From Dendrolimus kikuchii (Eukaryota > Arthropoda > Insecta > Lepidoptera > Lasiocampidae), in contig CM034414.1 of the NCBI GenBank assembly GCA_019925095.2, forward strand, positions 4,566,001-4,630,000: a stretch of DNA of 64,000 bases, written 5' to 3'. Below the pieces are notes generated by a model. It was not told the origin of the DNA. It worked only from the letters and a program-made list of their open reading frames with translations, and made no database searches. A program made the position numbers and the translations under genes. Of the stretch, positions 44,132 to 55,510 are shown one piece after another (the stretch's first letter is position 1; every line of letters begins with the position of its first letter).

Positions 44132-45582
44132 CTACAGTATTTCTTCAATATCAATTTTCATTTTGTATATCTTCTTTTTATCAGATCTCTTCTTTAAACT
44201 GCCTTTCTTCTTCTGTCTTGGTACTTTTTCAGGCGTCTTATAATCAGAGTCAGATATCTCAGAAAACTTCTTAATTTTCTCATTAACATTGCCTGTAATG
44301 GATGATGATACGACGGGACTTATTGCAGTGTTTTTAAAGGAAAAATGCTTTTTATCAACAGAGCTCGAGCTCCCATAGCTGTACTCTATAGGTTCGAATA
44401 TCTTCTTTGTTTCCTTTACAACAATTTTCTTTCCCTCTGCAGTAACTGATCTGCTATCTTGAGAGCTAGATATTGAACTTCTTCGAGAACTAGTCTCAGA
44501 ATCGCTCTGCACTTTGAATATTTGTTTTTGAAACATATCTATTCTCGTTTTAGCTTTTTTATGGCATACAACTTCATCTTTAGTCATACCACCTTTTGAC
44601 TTACCTTCCACGTAAGTTCTAATTTCAACCTTTGGTTTTAGTTTGTCTAGATTACGAGATTTATCACGTTTAGACTGGTTAAAGTTTAATTTCTTTGTTA
44701 AACCTGATATCAATCCAGGTTTAATTTGTTTATCATTATCGATGTTAATTGGCTTCATATCTTTTTCAAGTGATTCTTTAAGGTTTATATTTGTGGTGAC
44801 CTTCTTCAATGTTTTTGCAGCTGTTATCAAGTCAGATGACTTAATATTATGTACACTAACTTTCTCCGTAGACTCTAATTCTGGAGGTTTTCTTGTCAGT
44901 TTATCACTGATTGTAGTTACTACATCTTTGATGAACTCTGTGGGGCTTCTAGATGTTTTAAGTTCAACTTTTTCTTTCGCTTCATACATAACGCTCTTTC
45001 CATCACTGCTTGATTCTGTTAAAGACGTATCATCGTAGTTTCCTGTATCTAGATATTCTCTTGCTTTGTCCATATTAAACTTAGCCATCATGTTCTTTTG
45101 AGCTATTAGATCTTTTCCACGGTGAGATCTCTCAGTAATACTATCAGCGTCTTCTACATAATCTAAGAAAGAGTTTGAAGCATCCAATTTAGTAATTTTT
45201 ATCGAATGCTCAGAAACACAAGGTGGAATACATGCAGTGGATTCGTTAAATATTAAATCATGCCCAAGAAAATTGAATTCATCTTCACTACTTGTGATTG
45301 ACGTGCCAGGAGGAATTTCATTTGTAGAAATACTAATGATAAAATCACCTTTAATGTCGAGGCTCGAGGACTGCGATGTAGCAGTACCTCGTTTGGCTTT
45401 AGGAGATCCTCTAGGCGGTACTGGTGGAGGCACTCTTTGTTTTTGCGACCCTTTCAGAACTGCAGGGAACGCTATATCAGCGTCCGATGTAGTCTTAGTC
45501 GCAACAGTGACAGTAGCTGCTGTAGAAACTGGAGATGTTACTGACGTAGCAACTATACTAGCTGTTACGTCTGATAAAGACA
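44132..45582 (-). CDS. Exon 4 of the minus-strand gene, composite terminal/internal exon (Ser/Lys-rich)
   Basis: The minus-strand acceptor TTTTTATTTATGTAG|TGTC opens a frame of about 483 codons that runs to TAG at 44132-44134. The exon takes one base from the microexon 47575-47613. The product starts with a Thr/Val/Ala-rich stretch and has an SH3-ligand-like QRVPPPVPPRGSPKAKR near its residue 40. It is then acidic and Ser/Lys-rich, ending in a basic tail (RQKKKGSLKKRSDKKK). No folded domain is recognisable. An ideal donor, GTGGAAG|GTAAGTC, lies inside at 44605 and leaves one base, exactly the phase exon 5 needs. The exon can therefore end a protein here or be spliced on. The antisense open frames in this span are shadows. 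Confidence 0.8.
44598..44610 (-). promoter_or_regulatory. Internal 5' splice site in exon 4
   Basis: Minus-strand TGGAAG|GTAAGTC matches the donor consensus at every position from -2 to +6. Use of it would join exon 4 (last base 44605) to exon 5 in frame (G+TA = Val). Confidence 0.6.
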
Positions 45583-47574
45583 CTACATAAATAAAAACAA
45601 CTCGAGATTTGTTGTATACAATATTTATTAAATACATAAAATACATTTAAAATGTAAAAGGATTGGCACGTAGAGAGTTTTGTGTTTTTTAAAATGGAAG
45701 CGATTCGTTTACGAGACGGAAGTATTTGGAGGAGAATTAAATATCCAAAATGGCGTGTTTATATTTATATTTTTTCACAGAAGCTTGACCATTCAACGTA
45801 TCGTATTTATTACACAGTGCATGTATTTTAATATATAAAATTTTAATAGTAAAATTAAATATAAAGCATGCATATAGGAGTTTTAAAATAAACGTGTGAA
45901 AATACCAAGATCCGATAGGTCAATGTCGGCGGCATGGAAAAATAGAGAATATATGAAAATAAGTTATTAGGCTTTTGTTACGTTTACTTTTAGGTTACAA
46001 AAAGCAAAAAGCGTAGCAGGGAGCTGGGAAATATCGTCTAAGTTGATATCACTCGGTTCATGAAATCAACAGTGGAACATTTACGGGCTTATACTAATTT
46101 TATATTTCACATTCAGTGAAGTGAGAAAATCAAACGCACTTTTAAGAACACCCGTTGAATGACTAAATTTTTCAAGAATTGTATATGAATGCCATCTATC
46201 GTCGAATTACATAAACTATAAGAGGCATTTGACATTTGTCTCAAATTTCTTTTAGAACCTTGTCGATAATTTTATTTCTTACCAAATAAAATTTGACTTG
46301 CTTACCGAATATTCAATATTGTGCTTATTAACGTGTTTGGTAAAGAGTAATATTAAACTTTGAAGGAATATTATGGTATAAAAGTACTAAACAAGAGAAC
46401 CAATATCTTTTTTCAAGTTGCTTTCCTGTAAAATTTGATATTTTTGATTAGTAATGGCTTAAAAGTGCGAAGTGTAAGTCGTATTTAATGTATTTGCATA
46501 AATTGAGTAATTCCAACAAAGACACTGTAAACTATTAAAAGCAATGCAGCTTATTTTTTTATTAAACGACATATCGCTTTGTGCCTAGATTTTTCACAAT
46601 TTAAAACCAATTAATTTTGAAGCATTTTCACGCACAATTAAATATAAAAAGCTCCTTGCTACTCTTCATGTGATAAATTTTAATTATATTACATGTTTGT
46701 ATACATATATTTATTTATTAATTAATATTAAATATTTTCTTCATCTTGAAAACTGTACAAAAAAGGGCTAAAACAGTGAAAATGTATAAAAAATAATATT
46801 CCTCCATAAATATTTTCAGTCTATTAAATGCCGCACTCAGAATTAATTAATAGTCCGTTTAACTTAAATATTTCACGGGCTTAAACGTTAATACCGACAT
46901 TGGTCCAAACTACACATATTAAGTTTTTGAAAAACAAATTACATAATAAAACTACGTTTTAACGGTTTCAAGCGCGGTAATTTATTTGATTTTTTATTAT
47001 TCCTATATGCGATAACGATATAAATAGATTAATAAAACATGTTCTATTTCCAAATTAAGACAAGAATTATGTGTATGAAATAAAATAATCTAAATCTGAT
47101 ATTATACGGTTCAACCAAATTAAATCGATTTGATTGAAAGTAGTAGAACTGATAGAATATGGCAACATTCAATGATATTGAATGATTCAATTTCACGTTT
47201 ATATGGATCGCTATGGTTGGTTGCTTCATCCAAATCGAAAGACAGAAGTGAATAATGTAATTTCAGCGTTACGTAACCTTTTACTGGGAGTTATTTGCTG
47301 CTTCAGAGGAAATAAACTTGTTAAGACTTAATTATTGACTAATTTGGTATAAAAATATATCATTATCTGGTTAATTTGAGAAATATTAAAAGTTAATTGC
47401 AATTAAGGTTACCATTAATTATGTTCTCCGAATGCGACTACAAAAATTTTCTTGATACCAAACGGCCTTATTAAGTTACGTTTATTTTAAACATTTTTAA
47501 TACATTTTTCACTTTGCCCAAATCAATTTCAATAAAACCAAAGACAAAATATACACAGCGACATTCGGTCTCAC
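45583..47574 (-). other. Intron, AT-rich
   Basis: Contains a family B end fragment (46944-46997: AAAACTACGTTTTAACGG, TTTCAAGCGCGGTAATTTA). Nothing else recognised. Confidence 0.5.
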
Positions 47575-47613
47575 CTGCCTTCACGCTGGCAACACCGCTG
47601 GAACTAGCCGCCC
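47575..47613 (-). CDS. Exon 3 candidate of the minus-strand gene, 39-bp microexon
   Basis: Minus-strand GCTTCATTGGGATAG|GG and GAAGGCAG|GTGAGAC, a strong donor, bound 39 bp that read AASSSGVASVKA in the frame that takes one base and leaves one. The downstream join to exon 4 gives G+TG = Val. At 13 codons it can be skipped without a frame change. A longer open reading runs through both splice sites, so the exon rests on the splice signals and phase. Confidence 0.5.
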
Positions 47614-47718
47614 CTATCCCAATGAAGCAGCGTGAAAATTCAGTTCCCGTGTTAAATATAAATACCATTTATATATAAAGGAAATAAGGATGGCAGTTGG
47701 TTAGCTTTTTATACTGTC

Positions 47719-48462
47719 GAGCCGTGGTAGCTTAGTGGTTAGCACTCGCGGCCCAAACTCAAAAGTCGCGGATACTTACGAATCCTAGCCGGAAAGCATG
47801 TGCTGCTTGGCCAGTTTTCGGACTTACGGTACATAAACGACATAATTGTCTTGAAGTGGCAGTTGTCACTGGAGCACAGTTCAATAATTTTGCAGTGCAA
47901 TAAATTGTTTGATATTATGTAAAAATGTTTCTTTTGATCAATAAAGATTTATTGTTATATTGTTACAATTACCGCGTATTAACGGTGAGAAAAAAACATC
48001 GTGTCGAAACCTGACCTGATCCTTTCTATCCGTGTAGGAACGGAGACAGAATAGAATTTCCTGCGGCCGGGCGGCCTGTCGTAAGAGGCGACTAAACAAC
48101 CCACAGCCAGGTGGTAGGGCATTTGCCCGACTGGATGGCTACCACCCCTGGTCTAGAGCATGCCGCCATAACAACATTGAGTTGTGTTCCGGTATTAGTG
48201 ACCAGGTTCCAGACTCACTTAAGAGAGCAGCAGCGCATTTGTAGCACCTTTGGTATTGCAAATGTCTATAGGCGATGGTAACCGCTTTCCATCCAGTGGG
48301 CCGTCTGCCTGTCTGCTGAACTCCTGCAATAAAAAAATTAAAAAAAACCTGCATATCGCGATAACGAATGTGTCGAACCCGCCAATCCTTGTGTGGCAGG
48401 CAAGACCGTCCCCGTAACAACGGCAGGCCCGAGCCCAGCAGTAGGACGTTTATAGGCTGTTA
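47719..48462 (+). mobile_element. tRNA-derived SINE, plus orientation, split by family A
   Basis: GTGGTAGCTTAGTGGTTAGC (A-box-like) at about 47725 and a decayed ACGAATCCTAGCC B-box at about 47779 form the tRNA head. The body includes AAAAACATCGTG and, beyond the insertion, CCTGCATATCGCGATAACG; the tail has GAGCCCAGCAGTAGGACG. It matches the minus-strand copy at 5938-6151. Confidence 0.75.
48014..48344 (+). mobile_element. Family A interspersed repeat, copy 5, nested in a SINE
   Basis: Flanked by AAACCTG at 48007-48013 and 48345-48351, a 7-bp target duplication. The SINE resumes exactly at CCTGCATATCG. Ends in an A-rich tail (48330-48344). This defines both ends of family A: about 330 bp, from ACCTGATCC... 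to the tail. Confidence 0.85.
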
Positions 48463-50047
48463 ATATGTTTTTCTTCTGTTATGTTTTCAATATTCATCAA
48501 CTTTATATGTGAGTTTTTTTTTTTCGTAAAAACCAATGAGTTTATATGGATGGGATTTCATAGGAAGCTGTAGTTTACGAAGCGCTTTAATAACATAGGA
48601 ACTTGGGTACTGGTAATCAATGAATGATTGAAGGTGCGAAATAGATTGGTCCTTCATAGCGAAGCAAGTCTTTCAGCTAGAAGAGGTAATATGCTTGGTA
48701 GATCTGACCTTACGATTGTCATTAAGAACTTGTAAATATGGTGAATTTTTCAAATGGTTTTGATGACTAATCCGAAACTATAAGATAGAATAATAAAGGA
48801 AATCTCGGGGTTGATTTTGATGAAAACCATACTGTCTTAAAGTATCCTTAAATTTTTGAAGAAATAACTCATACTATACAAGCCAGCAATCGAATCGGTT
48901 TTGAAAAAAAATCACAACCTGTACTGTGACTTCAGCCCATAGTGCAGTTTATAAAGACTAATTTCTGGGAAAGGATGTCATTCGAACAATTAAAGAAAAT
49001 CAAAATCGCTCCTGCGAGGCCGTGACTCCTTTTTGAGCATTTTGCTATTTCTAGTAGTTTCGGATTTAGCCGAAAGCTAGCAGAAATTAAGTAACACTTG
49101 TAACTTCCCAAGCGAAGGATTACTTAAATTTTAGCTTTGTTCATTATGTACCTTAATGCTTACAGGGATAAAATTGCACATCAGACAATAAGTCACTTTA
49201 TTGTATTAGACCTCAAGTCAATTGTACTAAGAAAAGATATTTATCTAATTACAATTGTAATCGCCAATCTGTACTTTAGCACAGCGCCATCTTTTATCTA
49301 CTTGTTGTTATTACATAGATAAAAAACTGTCAGTGTGTTACATAATTTATAATTAAAATTATGATTGCTAATCTTTAATCTCGTACTATCCGACCAAGCC
49401 AAGTAGACGAATGCCAGATGAACGATCAACCGTGTCGGGTATTGATTGCGAAAAAATCTAAAAATACCAACATGATTACGGTCAATAATTTTCATTTGTT
49501 CGTGTAATTATATTTTTTTTAGTACTAATACTAATTTATGAGTCGATAAGTGGTTTTTGTATTTTTTTCATACCCCTTTTAAATATAAAGAGATAAAACG
49601 CGCCAACTTATCGGAGCTGCGAACGGTACTAGGATGTACGCGGTGTCTGAGGCAGTATCCAGGCGGGGAGACCGCATTCCACCCAATGGTCTGGTTAGCT
49701 TGGTCGACTAGTATAGAGCCATCTCTTATCTGTTTAGTTCTTACTACATAGCTAACAATGGTCTCTATTCACATGAACAGTAAGTGTTACCGTACATAGA
49801 CACCTGCAATACCAAAGTTGGTAGTAGCCAAGTTTTATTTTAAAAATAAAAGAAACAAACAATTTATTTGCTTGGAAAACGACAATACAAGGATAGAAAA
49901 ATAATTTATACATTTCTATGATTAATATGTTGTACGCCGCATTTCCAACAAATGAAGACGGGAACTCAGCATAAAGCTATACTGGAATTTCCTCCAGCAC
50001 AGTGCTGATTTTCAGTGCCAATTCCGCCCCATTGATTAATTTTTGAC
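48463..50047. other. AT-rich intron with an unexplained GC-richer patch
   Basis: 49600-49735 is GC-richer (GGATGTACGCGGTGTCTGAG, CCAGGCGGGGAGACCGC) and open for 64 plus-strand codons. I see no family and no supporting splice sites. The remainder is featureless. Confidence 0.35.
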
Positions 50048-50175
50048 CCATAGTAGATAATATTTTCTTAAGTTTTCGCGACTAGCATACATAATAAAAC
50101 TACGTTTTAACGGTTTTAATAAAATTACCGCGCTTAAAACCGTTAAACGTAGTTTTATTATCCATAGTAGATAAT
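50048..50175. mobile_element. Family B minimal element: two ends back to back, with 14-bp direct repeats
   Basis: CCATAGTAGATAAT at 50048-50061 and 50162-50175 encloses 100 bp. The insert holds TTAAGTTTTCGCGACTAG and then a near-perfect hairpin: TAATAAAACTACGTTTTAAC is inverted as GTTAAACGTAGTTTTATTA. Confidence 0.8.
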
Positions 50176-50664
50176 TAATTTAAATAATAATATATTCAAA
50201 TAATACTTAAAATCTTTTTACGACCGCGTCGAAGTCTTTATGAAAGAGCCCTATATAGCTACTATAAGCAAGACAAAGCTCACTGAACTACCCTCCTTGG
50301 CAATATTCCTTTAAGAAACGACAAGGTAATACAGTGATCTAACTTAGTAAATAAAATACATATTAATTGTAAAAGAGTTTATTTCATATATACAATACAA
50401 ATCTAAATAGGTAACACATAAATACTTAAGTTGCCCGGAAGCTATCAAATTACAGCTAATTCTACAAAGTGAGGTTAAACAAGACAATTTATATCGTGAT
50501 GAATAAATACGACAATATTCGTATCGTCGGCAAATTGTATCTCCCTACATTTATGTACAGTCAAGGTGGCATCATCAATGGGGTAAGTTCATACACTGCT
50601 CCTTATTTAACTTTTTTAAACGGAATTTAACGCCAGCTACAATTAGAAGACACAATTTAATGGT

Positions 50665-50865
50665 ATAACTGTCGATTAGCGAAAACCGCATCGAAATTTG
50701 CTGAGTAGTTTTTACGTAAATTCCGAACAAACAGACAAAACGACAAATAGGCAAGAAATTAAAAAAAATGCATCGTATTATCCATCGTTTATATAGTCTA
50801 TTCCAGTTGGGTTTTTTTTATAACTTTAATGTACAGACACGGCATGTTTAAAATTTTATACTAAC
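50665..50865 (-). repeat. Family H interspersed repeat, copy 4 (truncated)
   Basis: On the minus strand, ACATGCCGTGTCTGTACATT, GATGGATAATACGATGC, TTTGTTCGGAATTTACG and GAAATTTGCTGAG-like blocks follow family order. Confidence 0.65.
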
Positions 50866-51300
50866 TTACGAGTTTGAGAGAACGTGAAATGAAACTATTT
50901 AAAGATTTTCAGTAAATTTATAGTAACTTATGAGTTTTAGGAAACGTGAAATGTAACAATATAAAAATTAGCAGTAATTTTATAGTTACTTATGAGTTTC
51001 AGGAAATGTGAAATGTAACAATTTAAAAATTAGCAGTAATTTTATAGTTACTTATGAGTTTCAGGTAACGTGAAATGAAACTATTTAAAAATTATCAGTA
51101 AATTTATAGTAACTTATGAGTTTCAGGAAACGTGAAATGTAACAATTTAAAAATTAGCAGTAATTTTATAGTTACTTATGGGTTTCAGGAAACGTCAAAT
51201 GTAACAATTTAAAAATAAGCAGTAATTTTATAGTAACTTATGAGTTTCAGACTTTCAGGCAACATGAAACCATTTAAAGATTAGAAGTATTATGAGTTTA
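50862..51300. repeat. Satellite-like tandem array, 62-bp unit, about 7 copies
   Basis: Unit GTAACTTATGAGTTTCAGG + AAACGTGAAATGTAACAA + TTTAAAAATTAGCAG + TAATTTTATA. Units start near 50862, 50923, 50985, 51047, 51109, 51171 and 51233. The array abuts the end of the family H copy. Confidence 0.9.
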
Positions 51301-51547
51301 ACTCAATGTGAAAGAAACTATTGAACGATTTTATAGGTTATCCGGTCCTCTTGTAAAATGCACGTTTTGGAGTTACAGTGAAATGTTTCTTAGCTACAAT
51401 ATTAGCCTGTTAGATATCCCCTTAACAGACTAATCATCTTCGTTATACTACACACCACAGCCCAAAACAATGGAGTAAATATTGCTTTACTTTTATAAAT
51501 CACGATATAATTGATCAATCTTGTCATAAGCCCACATGTCATGACAA

Positions 51548-52870
51548 CTAGGTAACTATTAGTGATGTAACTATTAGATTGCATTGATTCTTTACAACTG
51601 TGTATTGTTATGGATAAATTGGTCAACGGAAAACCTATATTTAACACACATACTATATCTGAATAGTTTATAAGTAGTTTGAAAGAGCTACTTTTAGAAA
51701 GTAACATAAAACTTCAAGACAAGCTAAGCAAGTATAAGTGATGTAACTATTAGATTATGTTGATTCTTTACAATTGTATATTGTTATGAAGAAATTACTC
51801 AACACTAAATCAATATTATCATACAGAATATATCTGAACAGCTTATAAGTAGACTGAAACAACTTATGGGAGCTGCATACGTCTAGTCATCGCAGCGGAC
51901 AACGAAGTACTGGCTAGTTTTTTTTATTGGACTTGACTTTATATTGTTGGTCCGAAGACCTTACAACTTTACCGGGGTGTTTCGAGCGAGTACATTCGCG
52001 AAACGAAGGTGCTCGAGCCCGAGGGGGGGGGCAACTTGTTCGAGGGAGCTCCCTAAGGAGTTTTGCCTGGGCTGGACTGTTGCCATGAGATGGGGATGAA
52101 TTTAATGATGCCCACCATAGGGCGACACAAAGCACTAATTGAGAACGGCCGACGGGTAATATAAAGCCCGAGGGGAAGGATCCCGGCGGGCCAGGATCGG
52201 CAGTTCGCGGCGGCCTGCGCTATCTTACTGCCGTTTCGCAACGTGTTATGGCTGGGAGAAAAGAAACGGCGAAAGAAACTTCCCAGCAACACGCCTAGTC
52301 TATCCTGTGGGGGGGGGCTATGTCTCCTAGCGTCCCTCGCGGGGACGTGGAGACATCTTGATTGGCGGCGTCTGAGACGCCGCCGTCTTTGTCTGTCTAT
52401 CGGTGCCTGCCAGCGTGCCGTCCTAACCGCAGGCGGGCTGATCCGGGCCAGCCGCTTCGTAATAACGTCGACCCTGTCCATCAGGACGTTACGCGGTCGT
52501 CGCACGAGAGCCTTTCTGCGAGGCTTATAATCGGACGCGACTGGCTAGTGCAACGCGAAGTGCACATATTAATAATTGCTCTATCTCGCTCGCACATCAT
52601 CCGTCCCGCTCACACAGTGTGCTATATATTATACTAGCAGTACGACTTATTAACATTGGCACTTAAGGTTACCGTTTCCAAAATAAATTAGTTCAGTTAA
52701 TTTCAGCACTCGACAGCGAATACTACACACTCATCTGCCATCTGAAGTATCGTTTAACCTCTACCTCTCGCTTTACCATGAAACGTCAAGACAACTAAGT
52801 ACCCACAGTATGTAACTATTAGACTGCATTGATCCTTTACAAGTGTATAATTATTATGTAGAAATTATGC
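51548..52870. repeat. Direct repeat, unit about 185 bp, three copies, the third displaced by an insertion
   Basis: GTAACTATTAGATTGCATTG + ATTCTTTACAACTGTGTATT + GTTATG occurs near 51567, 51745 and 52812. The shared CATAAAACTTCAAGACAA segment precedes units 2 and 3. Confidence 0.8.
51866..52778 (+). mobile_element. GC-rich ~0.9-kb insertion, LTR-like, unclassified
   Basis: It separates repeat units 2 and 3, so it is an insertion. The left edge is near TGGGAGCTGCATACG and the right edge near CTCGCTTTACCA. It is GC-rich in an AT-rich setting, has a TATATATTATA stretch (about 52622) and AATAAA (52681) near the right end, and has no frame I recognise. These features resemble a solo LTR, but no clear target duplication was found. 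Confidence 0.45.
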
Positions 52871-52974
52871 TACAATATAAATGAAAACTGTTATGTACCC
52901 GACGCCAAAATTATAAATTAACGTTCTTAGAATTATTGTTGTCCATCAATCTGTCAAAGATTGTCTCGAATAGG

Positions 52975-53282
52975 CTCGGAGTTTTGAGCGGGAACTGAAA
53001 GGACATGTTGTGCTGTGCAGTTCTATTTTCTAAAAATGTGTAAAATGACTCTAAAATGAACAGTAGTTGTAGGATATTGTTAGTTTTTGAGTAGTAATTA
53101 TGTGTTTTGTGAGAAATGTGAACTGTAAAGTCAAATCTGGCCTTTTGAGTTGTCACAAGAACTCCGTTGAATGGCACTAGCTGATAACCTACAGTTCAGC
53201 CGTGCTACACGTAGGTTTAATAGAATGAAGAAACCACATTGAATCTAAGATCTGGCCTAAAGGCTGCCAAGCCATAAAATTC
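52975..53282 (-). repeat. Family D repeat, copy 3
   Basis: On the minus strand: GGAGTTCTTGTGACAACTC, TACAGTTCACATTTCTCAC, TGCACAGCACAACATG and TTCCCGCTCAAAACTCC. The outer part GATCTTAGATTC / GGCTTGGCAGCC is shared with copy 1. Confidence 0.75.
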
Positions 53283-53299
53283 AAAAAAAAAATTGGCTC

Positions 53300-54425
53300 G
53301 GAAAGTACTCAAAGTATTTCGATTAAAATTTTAGGGGAAACAGTCACTTTATGTTGGATTTTCTTTTAACTTCAATTTCAGTATGTTGTAGAATTCTGAA
53401 GATTTAGATATAGCTAATGACCAGTAACAAAAAATCAAAAATTAAAATTACTGTTAGAATGTTGACTAATTTATTGCATAACAAAATACAACACACTTGA
53501 TACAATATAGTCGCCGTACATTATGACCGGTTTTTCATATAAAATTAACCATTTGGTAGCCCTTTGCGGCTGATATGGAGAAGTCATATATTAAGGCGGG
53601 AACTACATCAGATATAATATCACACAGCGTGCCCGAAATTCTATACTAACATATTAACTCCAAAAACAGAAAAAAGTATCTTCAGACAAAGACAACCATA
53701 GACCACCTGTTCTCCAAAGTTCAATGACCTCGGAAAAATAATTTGTCTATTAATTTTGGATAACAGCTGGTCTAGGATTATGTCAAACAAATGTTCTTGA
53801 AATTGATAAGTAGGGAATAATGCATGTAATTCTATAATAATATAGAAAAAGCATTTTATTTGAAATCTTTATTACCGTAGAATCATACAAATAAAGCTAT
53901 ATTATTATTTGTAAGTTGATGAATTTTAAATAATAAGTGTCAAAATATGCGGGAAAATTACATAAGTATTTTGATTGTTTACAGGTAGTCAATGTTGTTG
54001 TGTGACGTCAGCGTCCGAGTTCCGTAAGCGCGCCAAAATGGCGGCGTTTATTTATCTTGAATCTGATTGCAATTTTAAGATAGGTATTTATTTTGATGCT
54101 AAATTTTATTATTTTAATCCAGTTATACTATCAGTTATAAATAATAATTAATTAAATAAATAATATAATAAAAATACTACATGCATCTTCTCTATTATAG
54201 TATAAGATTGATGAGACGGCGCCGTGTAGATAGATTTGAAAATAATACATAATTATAAACAATAACATATATTTTGTGACTTTAAAAATACTAGGGAATG
54301 TCAAATGAACACAGATTGTTGTTCTTGTTCTTTTATTTTAAATATGGCTCTGCACGATTGGTGTATTTAGCCAGTATCAAATACTCATACTCATGAATAT
54401 TTAAGTCTTTTTCAAGTAAGTAGAC
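53300..54425. other. AT-rich intron with a promoter-like patch
   Basis: Mostly featureless. At 54012-54050, a CRE-like TGTGACGTCAGCG and CCAAAATGGCGGCG lie close together and are followed by a 15-codon ATG frame ending at a possible donor (AAGATAG|GTATTT). This may be an alternative first exon on the plus strand or chance. Confidence 0.3.
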
Positions 54426-54429
54426 ACTA

Positions 54430-54590
54430 GAGGGCGTTTTTTTGTATACGTACATTATGCGTTGTCAATTAAAGTTGATAATTTTGGCAGCTCACGCCCA
54501 TGAAGTTTCCTATTTTTTCCGGTAATATGTACTAAGATAATATCGTATTTCATTGATCGATACCGCCCAGTTAGTAAAGTGCAGCGTGTA
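54430..54590. repeat. Family M repeat, copy 2
   Basis: AGAGGGCG, GGCAGCTCACGCCCATGAAG, TTTTTTCCGGTAATATG and CGATACCGCCCAG match 15370-15640. Confidence 0.55.
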
Positions 54591-55207
54591 ACAAACAATC
54601 ATAGACAATCGAAAATCGATTTTGAAATAAAATCGAACATATAAAAATTAACATTTAGATAACCGTTATTTTTTTGTAAAAATTAAAAAACAAAATCGTT
54701 TTGTATTATAATCTGGCCACACAGCATAATAACATCACTGTCGATTCCAAGTTCTATGAGCATTACAATCGATAATCAAAGAAGTTCATTAACGATCATA
54801 CACTTCCTCATCCTTATTCTGAGCAGTCAAAATTCTAAATTTGACAGTGCATAGACACAATCGACGAAGATAAGATACACTAACCGTGCGAAGACATATT
54901 TAAAGAAGACTACTCGTTGAAATAAGTTCGAAAGTGATTTATTTTAATCATGAATCATATTCACTGAAAACCAACACACATTCCGGTTTCCAGCCAAATC
55001 GACGGTACACACATCCATATACACACAAACACACACAAGCAAACTAACAAAGTTTACTTAGAACCTCATAAAAGAACCCATATTACAACAACTTAATATG
55101 TTAACATACATATTATCATTCTATTTTAAGTCGTTTTCAATCTGGATATTATTATACACTAACCTAAAAAAAAGGAAGCACTTTGACTAAATCAATAATT
55201 ATTTTGA

Positions 55208-55510
55208 GGCGGCCTCAGTGTTGTAGCGTAAATTTTAGACACGGCCTGTATTATAATTTAAAACGACGTGGCCTCGGTGTTCTACTCAAAATTTAGGACA
55301 CGGCCTGTGTAGTCAGTCTAAATTTACAACGCGGCCTGTGTTGTAATCTAAATCTAAGACGCGGCCTGTGTTGTAATCTAAATTTAAGACGCGGCTTGTG
55401 TTGTAATCTAAATTTAAGACGCGGCCTGTGGTGTAATCTAAATTTAAGACGCGGCCTGTGTTGTAATCTAAATTTTGGCGTGGCCTGTGTTGTAACGTAA
55501 ATTTTGGATT
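55208..55510. repeat. Minisatellite, 30-bp unit, about 9-10 copies
   Basis: Unit GCGGCCTGTGTTGTAATCT + AAATTTAAGAC. The central units are nearly identical and the outer ones diverged. Because 30 is a multiple of three, the minus strand stays open as a decapeptide repeat (VLNLDYNTGR); this is a by-product of the array. Confidence 0.9.

Noticed and set aside
44643..45590. Plus-strand frames of 117 and 131 codons
   Set aside because: Antisense shadows of exon 4.
47471..47668. 65-codon minus-strand frame as a small gene
   Set aside because: It reads through a strong donor and an acceptor. The microexon interpretation fits the neighbouring exons in phase, while the remainder is AT-rich filler.
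50862..51300. CRISPR-like array
   Set aside because: Units are contiguous 62-bp tandem copies with no unique spacers, and the genome is eukaryotic. The same holds for 55208-55510 and 14936-15215.
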